In this document: piece after piece, positions 25,901 to 37,900 of the stretch
Layout of the letters: each line of letters begins with the position of its first letter
Position numbering within the stretch: the first letter of the stretch is position 1
Assembly: GCF_963855985.1 (NCBI RefSeq)
Contig: NC_087111.1
Location: forward strand, 935,001 to 999,000
Reading direction: 5' to 3'
Source: Ostrinia nubilalis
Lineage: Eukaryota; Arthropoda; Insecta; Lepidoptera; Crambidae
DNA: 64,000 bases
Notes under the pieces: model-generated
What the model was told of the DNA's origin: nothing
Seen by the model: the letters and a program-made list of their open reading frames with translations, nothing else
Databases searched by the model: none
Translations under genes and position numbers: made by a program

Positions 25901-28900
25901 GGAGCTAGGTCCAATTGAGCCACATCAGATGCCTATGGGCGGTTCATTAAATTTAAGGGATAACCCTTGATTAAAAATTTTGTATTTTTATAAAAAAAAA
26001 CACTCAATTTTTGTAAACCACACGATAGAAGAGAACTTCGCGACAAAAAAATATGAATAATAATTCAGCGAATATACATAATGACCTTACGAATAGTAAT
26101 TTAGCTTTTGAAATAAAATCATTTCCGTAGAACCATTTCCACTAACTATCAATACGATCAACACCAACTTCCACCAGCTCCGCAACTTTATGCAGGAACT
26201 GCACCGGCAGAGATAATCCGCCGTTGACTGTGCGAGTTGAAATGCAGCTCGGAGATTAAAATGTTAGTTTAACCCTCCGTGTACGAGGTGACTAAAAGTT
26301 ACGTCCCGTACCAGGTGGGGTATGACACACCCCAATATACAAAGTGATAAAATTTTCATTCAACATTTTTTTAGGTGGAATTTTATATTTAATATTGATT
26401 ATTTACGTATGCGCTAATTAGGTTTAAGAAATGCTCTGAGCTGAAAAAATGTATTATAACATTTTTATCATAAAAAAACAAAAAGACACAATTTCCGTTG
26501 TTCTTGTAATTTAGGAATCAGTTTCCTATGTATAATTTTTAATTAGTGCCTTTAATTATGACAACCGTTTTTATTTAACAAAGTACAAGTATTTACTTAT
26601 AATTTAAAAGTAAATTAAAAACTGGAAGGGTATAAATTTGTTTTGATCATCGGTTTTCAATTTACCACAATTCTAATGAAAGAAAATGAGTATGCTCAAT
26701 GCATAAAATGGGAGCGTAACAATTTTATTTATTTATAAAATATGTTATTCCATTTCAGTAGCCCATAAATTGTATCACCAAGTATAAATTGTAGCCCATA
26801 AGTGTATGTTCACATACATCTTCGGATCTCAGTAGGTACTAAACTTCCAGATTCGCACTAAAAGTCATCTCATTTGACTAAAAGTGCTTGAAAATTTCAG
26901 ATACCGTAAAAATCACGAAAAATAATATTTGTATTGAATTTTATTCAATTGACAAAGCTAAAAATATATAAATTACACCAAAACTGTTAGATTTTTTTTT
27001 AAACTTTTTAACAACGTCCCGTACCAGGTGGGGTGTGTGACACCCACAGGAACTTTAAAGGCATGTAACTCAGTTGGTAGTCACCGCTGGACTGATTTTG
27101 CAACGCTGATCGAAGCAGCAGTGTCATAATTCCAGCTACTGAGAATTTCAAATTCAGCACTTGCAAATTTTTAAAATTGTGGCTATTTTTAAAGGACTGG
27201 GGTGTGTCACACCCCACCTCGTACAGCGAGGGTTAACCACATTTTATAGCACTACCGAGAATTAGCGAGGCTATTCAAACAATGTTGCAAGTTATGATAT
27301 AGTAAATTAAGCTTATGCTTCCGTTCCGTTTGGTGTCGGCAGAGTTACAGTCTTTGCGTGGATGTCGTAAAAGGCGACTATGCAATCCTCGTCGTGTAGA
27401 TGTCGTAGAAGACAACTAAGTATGGGACAAATAATTCGAACTTCAGTAGGCCTAAGATGGGCGCCGTGATAACTTTTATCGACGTCAAAATGTATGGGCA
27501 AAATCGATAAAATGGCGTGATAACCGCTTATCGCGGCGCGCATCTTAGGCCTACAGGTCTTCCCAACCCGTCTAGCCAACGTGGAGAGTGTAAGCAAAAT
27601 CCTGGTAAATTAGACTAGAGTAGCTGATTGAGATGTTGAATACTGGTGATGATGTTTAAGCTTACGTGCTTCAAGCCAAAAAGACTAGTGGACATTAGAT
27701 TAGTTACAATAGTTTGATGAAACTTTACAATTATCATATACATCAAGATAGGCTATAATTTATTTAAATCTACACGGATGAAGATGCAATCAAACACTAG
27801 TCTCACACAACTCTAAATTTAACCTTTGGCATACTCGGGTATCCATACACGTAACACATGTAAAGTAATTACAAGTAAAACCTTTTTATTCGCTTCAGAC
27901 GCGGAGTCAGGGTTTTTTCTCCCATGGGATTCTGTGAATCTGAAGACACAATGAACGTTTATTCAGAAGACTCGCTGGATTGACGCCAAAAAAATGTCAA
28001 CAGTGACAATCTACAAAATGTATACATAGAGAAACAGAAAGGATTTGATTTTTTGTCTGATCATACATTCTCCCTGATGAACATAGACATATAAAATATA
28101 GAACATAGGATATTTTTAAAAGATAATTAAAGGAAATTAATCGCTTATCACAGCCGAAGTAAGATTTCGAAAATCGGAAGTAATAACATTCCAGAGCAGT
28201 ATAAAAAGGCTTGTTTTTGTGTAATCAGCTATGTCCAGTTATAGTCTGAGGCAGACCCATCTATCAGCATAGAAATGGATGTTCCAATTCGTTTTTGAGA
28301 CTGTTTGCGATCATGTTTATGTGAAAGAGAACTAAGGTGTTCTAAAATTTGTAACTGAAAAGTGGGTGTATTTTATGTCACTCGTAGTAAGGAGTAACCT
28401 TTTTGCACACACTTATGCTGTGGACTGTTGGACACGCCCTCCTTATCCAAACCCTCATAAAAGACCGAGGATTTGGTACGCCCTACAGGGCCTACGTTCT
28501 CATTGACAGAGGGCAAGGATTCCAGATTAGACACATTAAAAAAGGCATTTTCCAAAGTATGATTTATATTAGCATCTGTGGTATTTTTTTTTTAATTATA
28601 ATATAAATAGGCATTTTTCACCTTTTAGATTTTTTGTTCACTTTTGATACTTTGATTTATAAATACTCTATGTTTTCACATATTTGGGTGTTGGTAAATA
28701 TCTATTTGGTTACGAATCAAAACAACGAATGTTTTCATTTAAGAAAGTATTGGATTTCGTTTAACTTCATTCTTGGAAAATGAAACTCAACAGAATTTTT
28801 TTTAGTTACATTTTTCAAACATTGATTTGTTACGCCAGATTTGGTATTTTCCACGAACCACAAATATTTTTATTACTGTTTTAAAAGGTCATGTCGTATT

Positions 28901-31900
28901 ATATTTTCTGAACAATAGGTAAAGCTTCTAACCGAAGAAACAAACAAGGAAATTGTCATATTCTCTTTTACAATCAAGTCAAATAAACTTTTAGAAGAAA
29001 TGTTGAATTAATGTTCATACGTCACAAACTGACAAGATCAGTAGGTAAACGAAAAAAAGTTGTTGCATCAGATCAGCATGCCCACGTCATAAGAACAACA
29101 TCTATATAAACTAACGTACAGCACTCTGGTAGTAAAACAACCCACAAGAAGGTTAAGACAACAATTACCGTCGGAAGTATTCTGTAAATGTAATTAAAAC
29201 TTCCCCGAACTTTGGCGGGTTGAACTGATCCCCGAAACGAACAATACGTAGCCTGGGGAGAGGAGGCAGCTTTATTGGATGAATACTAGTAAGTAAATAA
29301 ATACTAGTGCAGTTCGTGGATAGGACAATCGTCTGTCTGAAGGGCGGCCATGTTTAATAATGTACAGAATCATGGAAAGTTAAAGTAGTTTTTTTTTTAT
29401 ATTAAAAAACTAATTCATTTGTAACATTTGTCATCTATGATTGTAATTTTATCAAATAGAGCCTTTCAGCCTTGATTATAAACTGTAACTTAATGATTGA
29501 TTCTTACAGACAGGCAATGCCTGCCAGGCATGGACTAATATACTTAGGCTGAGTTGCACCATCTTACTTTAACTTTGACAAACGACAAAAAATTGTTATA
29601 CTCCATACAAAAAGCACCGGTTAATGTTACGGTTAAAATAACGTGGTGCCTCTCAGCCTTAGTGGTTCTCTCTGGACGTCTTTGTCCACCAAAAGTTTTC
29701 GGCCATGGAATAATTTTAAATTCGCTTTTCCTACGACCAGATTAATATTCTACACACAAAACTGTAAATTCGTTCATTCTGAAACGGAGGTTAGTAAACG
29801 TGTTCTACAGATCCTGAATGCAGATGTTTATGACCGTAGCCGTAGTATTTAACTACTCATGTTTTTAAACTGTGTTGTCCAATTTACTTTTGTTATAAAC
29901 AAGGCAAACGGGCCTGTTGTTGACATCGACTCAGATGAGCGACCAATAAGCATGTAAATTGACTATTTCGTTATATCTATAGCAAATAAAAATGAGTCAG
30001 CAAATAACATGAGATTTGATATTACAATCTTAGGGACTTGTATTGTATGCGAGATTAGAGATTATGTTAGTGGCGACATGTAAGGTCATTTTCCTAATTC
30101 ATCTGTAACGAGTATAATCCTAGCTAGAGTAGCGATGGGCGATTGTTCGAAAAAAAAATCGAATTAATGACAATCGAGAAATCGAACTTTCGATTGTCGA
30201 TTTAGTAATTCGATGATGACGATGCATTCTTATCAGTAACACTATAGATACTATACTTATGACATCATAAAGGTAGCAGGGAAGCGCTGGACGCAGGCCG
30301 CTACCAATCGATCAACATGGAAAGCATTGGGGGGGCTATGTTCAGCAGTGGACGTCCTATGGCTGAAAGAAATGATGATGATGATGATATCAAATCTCCG
30401 ACAGCCAATTATGAAAACAGTAACAACCATTACGTTTACGGTTTAGGCATGTAATTCGTTAGATCGCGCGATTAACCTTTGAAGTCCCCGGAAATAAAAT
30501 TCAAATAGCAAGATGCTGCGCGACCCACATAGCCACTTTATGTACTATGACGACACCTATGATAAAAGTAAAACAGGTGGAGATATTAGATGGTGCTAGG
30601 GAATGCCAGATAAATTACAAATATTAAGAAATATTAGATTTAGACTCCGCCTTTATCCGAAACTTTTGAATCGGTTTCGGTTACGGTTTTTTTATTATTT
30701 TGGATATCCGATAGTTTCGGTTACGGTTACGGATATCCATAACATCTCTGACTCGTAGCACCGCTCTCCGGTATTGCTCGCCGCATAATCAAAGACAATC
30801 GAATGACTGCGATTGCTTATCGAATACATTCAATTACAGAGACCATTCGAATAATTCGATTAATTTAGTAATAATCGCTCATCGCTAAGCTAGAGTATAT
30901 CTTCAATCTACTTACTTGACTTCTGTCACTTTTGGTAAAGCTCGGACTTGCAAATTATATCAATTAACTGAGTCATATTAATTAAGTACCTACCTGTCAC
31001 CAAACGCAGATTACTTACGAGTAGGTCCAATTCGACCAAACTTTTATCCGAGAATAACTCCTGGTACAACCAGGCCTGTTCATCTCCGCGAGTTTACATC
31101 GAAAACAAAACACGCACGATGGCCCACCTACAGGATACTATTCGACAAGGCCTCACATACGAGCGAACATTGACTCACGCACGCGTATTCTTGTGTATGA
31201 TGGAAGAAAATAAAGAAAATGGTGTACTAAATACTGTGCAGTATTTAACTGCCTAAATAATAATAAAAACACAGAATGTACTTTTTTAAGTTGCCTTAAC
31301 ACACTGAGAGGTAAATAAGTAGTTAATATTATTCATGATAATTCATGCTAAATCATGTATTTCCTCCGCCATACGTTACATCATTTTACCGAAGTCAGCC
31401 CTATAGCTTCGGCGCAGTGCCGATCACTGACGTTTGTCAACAAAATGGTGCTTGACTCTTGAGACAGGCTAAATTACACCATATTGTTAATGACATTGAG
31501 CATACATTTTTTTAAATACCTTCGCGAAGTAAAACTTCTGTACGTAGTACAAGACTTATTATTATTCTGTGGTACAACTAGCACATTGACAGTTTCAGTA
31601 CCTACGGAACGGGAAATATGTCAAAATGTCTTTTGTACTCTGAGATTAATATTTACTCTTGTTTGGTCGAATCCACCCTTAGTTGTACTCGTAGTAGACG
31701 TACTATCTTAGACATAGGATAACTCAGTGTTTCTTGCGTCAACTCTGACTGAGTTTTCTGTAATAGTTCATTTCTTTTGAATCGCGCCATTGGACTTGAA
31801 ATTGAACTTTAATGTTGCCACTTCTTTAATTTTGCTATCATGCATTTATTCTTACTTCATTAAATACCTGGTTGTCGTCCGATATAAAACAAATTTTTGT

Positions 31901-34900
31901 ATTGTGAATGGAAAATCTCTACAGATTAAAGCGGATAGGCAATAAATACGGCTTTGGTAATCTGTATGACAATTATAATTGTTACGGGTGTGTAATGTAT
32001 GATATAACTACATATCATATAATACTTAGAGGATATAACATCAAATTATATAAAATCGTTTAATATAATAATTATTTACTATAATAAACGAATAATATAA
32101 TTTTAAAACGAATAATTTTAAGACAAATAACTATTAACTGATATAAAATGGTTTGATATAATGAATATTTTCTATAAAACTTACAATGTATACTATTTAA
32201 AACAAATAACATTCAAATCATATAAAAACAAAATGTCGAACAATCAAATGAGATAAAATTATTTTCCTATAAAACTTAAATCATATAACAATAATAATTT
32301 TATGTAAAGTTCATTTGTTATAATAAGCATTGCATGCAGCAAGCAAGCAAGCGAGCAAGCAAGCAAGCTAGCAAGCAAGCTAGCATGCAGGCAAGCAAGC
32401 AGGCAAGCAAGCTAGCAAGCAGGCAAGCAAGCAGGCAAGCAAGCAAGCAAGCAGGCAAGCAGGCAAGCAAGCAAGCAAGCAGGCAAGCAAGCAAGCAAGC
32501 AGGCATGCAGGCATGCAGCATGCAAATTTGACTAAAAACTTGAGACTTCTGTCACGGCTCCGGCACTGCGGGGCTCTGGCGGTCCCTCGCGTGCTAATCG
32601 TCGCAGATGGCTTTCGCTCGACACCGCGTCTTCGGCTTGCTGGCCGGCGGTTTTACGGCGATTCGTTTTTGTCACTAAAGTCATTTATAAGTCAAGCTAA
32701 AGAAGAACATACTTAAAGTTATATCTATCAGAAATTATATCAATTAAAGAGTATAACAAATAATATTTATTACAAGTAATGGTTATGTGAAATAATATTT
32801 ATATTAAACAAAATTACATCAAATGAGTCTTAGATTAAGTAAGGTTTATATCAAATGTCTTTATGCGTTGTGATTGGTATCTGAAATGATATTATTAGAA
32901 ATGATTTATTATATGAAGTAAACATTATATGTTAAAAAATTATATCAAGTGTTATTATAACATACATTTATTATACAATATGAACGTTATTGAAATGAAT
33001 TTATATCATATAAACTTATATAAACTGTCACGCACCCATGTAATTGATTTGAAGATCGTTAGGATCAAGGATCTCTATCCTTTAATTGAAATTCCAAGTT
33101 TCGCAATGACACAGACATAATTATTATGAGAACTGTGAATTACTGTGCCATGTAATTTTAGGAGACATCAATTGATTCCCTGAAAATTGTAACATAATAT
33201 CAGTAATTTCAAAGGTGCTGGAATGTTATTGTTACCTATAAATTTATAAAACATATCGGTTCCAAACTTGTTAACATTTATTTATAATCGTCTATAAAAT
33301 AAGCTGTTACGAGTAAAATTTTTAATAAGGAAGTGAATTTTTATATTCGGAAAGACGACGAAATGGACGCTTAAATAAAGCTTGTAAAAAAGTCCCGTTG
33401 GAAATCTTTGGGAATGGAACCCTAATGAAAATATATTTTAAAGTCTATCCCAGAGTACAGCCTCACTCAGTCACCTGAGAGTTAATCCCAAGTCTGCATT
33501 CGGTCCCGATAGCCCCAATCAGGCCGGTACCTAACGGGCTGTCACGACCGTCCGGCGATGAGTGCCGCTTGAGAGGCTGCGCCGAGTCTTGAGCACTGCC
33601 TTGAGATAGGGCTGCCTCACTTGTCCAAACCAAAGCTTTCTTCAAATGACGTCCATTACTGGCCAAAAGTCTCCCCCAACAATTTTCAGAACAACCAGGC
33701 CTGCCTTGTCCTGATCCAGGTGCTTCTCGCGACTATAACTTTCTTATAAATTACTTCTTTATCATCGTTATCATCAACATATAGCAGTGAAAGTCAAAGG
33801 CTTACCCTAATACGCACCATTTTACTTTGTATTCGGATAGTCACATCCAACTTCTGCTAGCGAGCTTTCTATGGCTATCAATTTAATCATCATCATCATC
33901 ATGACGTCCACTGCCTCATAGACCTCCCCCATTCATTCATCCATATGTAAATCATTGGAAGAGGCCTATCAATTTTACAAGCAGGATAGGAGAGTAACTC
34001 GTCCTATTTGTGCAACATCGTACATTTATTTTTTCATAAATTAAATTGTAAGTAATAATTTGGTCACATTTCCCGCAAGAATATATTGCAGCTAGTACCA
34101 AAATTTTTGGGAGGCCTTTGTCCAGCAGTGGACGTCTTTCGACTGAAACAAAAGAACGAACGAACGAACCTATATAAATAAATTCAAATCATCGGCAGCC
34201 CTGAGTCAATCTGACGGGTCATTGCGTCGGAGTGGTTCTCCGACAGGCGGCGTTAGGGTAAATGCTTACTTTTTCGGCAGCGACCACAGATTTACCGATG
34301 AAACTCATCAACTTGATAAATTTTGGGGCGAAAACAAACCAACTTGTGTTTTAGAGTGCGTAAATTTTAAAGAAAAGGCGTAAAGTCTTTGAGTAAGATA
34401 TATACGTTTGACATAAAAATATGCCTTGGAAGTTGATACTGGATAAGTATAGGTGATAGAATCTTGATGAAACGCACATAAAGTTATACTTTCTCACTCC
34501 CTATCTCTATTCATAAGTTCAGACTAGAATATATTCCGTTATTATTTCTTGTTGCTTCTTACAAAAACATTACTTCTTTTTCTTCAATTCGTAACTTTGA
34601 ACTAAGGTAAGTACCTATGCCGATCTGTTTTGGAGAATCGTTAAATTATATTAATATGGTGATAACTGATTTCTTATCTTTTAATTGAGGTAGGTACATG
34701 TGTTTGTAAAAGCTTTCTTTGGCAGATCAAAATTTACGCAGCAGAAGCCTCGGTCAAACGCTAGTATCAAAATATTTCCACTGCATTGCGTACTTCAATC
34801 AAGTCTGGCCCGGAAGGAAAATAAATATTCTTTTCGTAGACAAAATAAATATTTACTGTCCATTGATAGCTTTTACTGCCCGATCTAATGGGGGTGTTTT

Positions 34901-37900
34901 AGTATCTTCATTGTGATGTAACTTGTCGACTAAGTTCTTATTTTTTCACTCAGACAAGCTCTCGAGTCGCAATCAAAACACAGGGATAAGTATGTGCAAA
35001 AGCATATTTATGATAACTAGACTTCAATGTATGTAACTACCTACTTAAGCAATTTGGAAAACAATTGACATAGACACAAAACTTTCTTATAGCCCGATAT
35101 TTTTTATTGTAAAATTGACATTGCTGAGTTCACTGAAACTGTATCAGGGGGGCTCAATAGTTCACTAATAATGATAAAATAGAAAATAAACGTTTCCGCG
35201 AAAGAAGCAATACTTAGGTACATTATTATTTGACATACAAAAAATATTTGATACAAATGTTTTAAAACCTTTCACTGTGCTGAGAGTGCTGAAACCTACT
35301 CAAGCGTACCCAATTTAAATCTTAGTTTCAATAAAATGCTGTTCGTTAAACACACGTTTCTCTTATAACTTTCTTTGTCAACAAAGAGTTCTGCAATTAT
35401 TTTAACTCATCGATATCTTTCTTTGTTTCAGAAATACGTTAGTGAGCTAACGGTGGTCCGGGACTGCGTGCCCACTTGTAAAGAAAAAGGTACGTTGGTT
35501 TTGAAACGAATTGTCATATTATAAGAATAAGAAATCTTTATCACAAAAGCTGACAGAAGTAAACGTAATTTCAAAATTTCCCAGTGTTAACAGAAACGCG
35601 AGTGCTCCGAACAATCAACTTTGACATTGCTCAAGCACAAATTCTTAAAATCTAAACGCAATTGACTTGGCTGAGTTGCACCACCAAACTTTAACCGTAA
35701 CTATAACGTAATTTTGTATGGAGTTTGACAGATTTTCAAATTTTGACGTTTTTTAATGTTAAAAGTCATCAAAAGCAGAGTAAGCATATCAAAATATCAA
35801 TTTTAAAAGCCACATTAATCCGCTCGTGTCACTTCTGCCTCTATAATAATCAATAACCATCGAATTTTAGTCAACTCGAGCAATGTATCTGTCACCAACC
35901 GCGCGCCGCTCAACCATAGTGTATCACATACATCGCTCAGCCGACCGCAGCGAAACGTAACATAACATTCGCAAATTAGAACCGAGCCTAACGAACTGGG
36001 TTTGTTTGCCGACCAAATTGGACGAATTTCAATCTATAGGTGGCTGTTAGTTTTAGTTTAGTTAGAATTTGGAGCCGTTTCAAATGGCATCAAAACTTTT
36101 TTATTATTTGATTAAAATCTCTTAAAAAATACAAATCTTTTTTATTATTTTATACATAATGTCTGCCTCAAAAATGTCCGTAGCGTTAAAGACTTTTAGC
36201 GCTAAAGAAAATTAGTGAAGCTTTGTGAGATTAAAAAGCTCTTTTCAATGCAAAACTATTCGACTCTAGATAAGGTTTTTTGGGAAAGGATTGAAAATTC
36301 TGTCCAGCTTTGTTTAAAAAGCAAAATGGTTAATAGTTTTGATACGTCCGTGATTCGGAGATTAGTGCAGGAAGTGAAATGTGAATAGATTGAGAGCTTT
36401 GTTTACCCGGAAGCAAATCGTTGGGTTGGTGTACCCGAAAATAAACTCATCTGTAAATGTCAACTTACTTCCAATGAAGAAATTTTCTGTATTTTCCTTT
36501 CTAGCAATTTATTGAAGCGAAATATAAAATCGGCTTTGTTAAAAATCAAAGCATTTTAATGAGGGCTATCGTTTTTTTACTTAACAGTTGGCACCCCTGG
36601 CGATTGACAGGACCTTACTCTACAGTGGCGCTATCTTGATGAGTGCAATTGCGATAGTCCTCCTACCACTTTAGCGCTCACCAGTTAGCGCCACTGTCTT
36701 CGCTACTAGCAAGTGACAGGACCTTACTCTACAGTGGCGCTAACTGGTGAGCGCTAAAACGGTAGCCCTCATTGCGGACATTTTCTAAACAGAAACCAGC
36801 TTCACACCGCTGCACCGTGCTTGAGCTTCGGGCCAAAGCTTACTTTGCTTATTTTATACTGCAACTAATGCTTAGCACTCGAAGGATTCCGTTTGCGAAG
36901 TCGTTAAAACATTTTGCATAAAATACCGATTCGTTCATAATAATGGTGCGAAAAACAAAACTCCTGCATGCTTTTTAATGGCTGTATTATTCAGAAATGC
37001 CTCACTGAAAATTAAAATGGTTAAATATGCTAATCTTTGAAAAAATGTTAAGAATTTGGGAGAAACATTTAGCGAAGATGAAAATTAAATTTTGCACTAT
37101 TTTAGTTGCAAAATTTTCGTTTTAATATGCAAATGCAGCTGGTGTCCTGTACCCTGAGCCCTATCCCAACTAATATTATAAATGCGAAAGTAACTCTGTC
37201 TGTCTGTCTGTCTGTCTGTCTGTTACGCTTTCCCGCTTAAACCTCGCAACCGATTTTGATGAAATTTGGCATAGAGATAGTTTGAGTCCCGGGAAAGAAC
37301 ATAGGATAGTTTTTATCCCGGTTTTTGAAACAGGGACGCGCGCGATAAAGTTTTTCTGTGACAGACAAAATTCCACGCGGGCGAAGCCGCGGGCGGAAAG
37401 CTAGTATGTCATAAAAGTTCTTTACGACTGCGTTAGTTGCTTCGCTCGTATGCAGTTTTAGTGTCTCTTGAGGTGCATTCTACCATTGAATAAAATAAAA
37501 TAAAATTGAGGTACATACCAGGACAACTTCGAAGGTGGATAGCACGGTTCAGAGTTTGTCGATCTTATTCCCAAAGAAATAAGGCAAACCAAGAAGCAAA
37601 TGACAGTCGGAAGAGTGCATAAACTTTTGATGCTGGTTGTACCAAGCAAGATTCACAGAGACAGGTTGGAATAACTATAAACTAAACGGTAAATTCCGAC
37701 TCGAGAAGTTAAAAACTAGTGGAATTTCTTCCTGGAGAATTTACGGTTATGTTAAAAATATTTTCAGTTTTTGTAGTGCATCATGAACTTAGTAAATAAA
37801 ATACAATATTTAAGCACTAAGTTACCTTTAAGCACTTCGGAAACAAGTGAGTCAGTCTGGTTTTATGCGACAAATTACTAATAATGCCGTTAACCCCATC

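Noticed and set aside
28373..28606. Overlapping frames of 60-67 codons on both strands
   Set aside because: No motif and no conserved signals; likely part of an unrecognised repeat.
32318..32531. Open frames of 65-67 codons on both strands (ASKQASKQ and ACLLACLL patterns)
   Set aside because: They are translations of the AAGC microsatellite; no splice context or start signal supports a gene.
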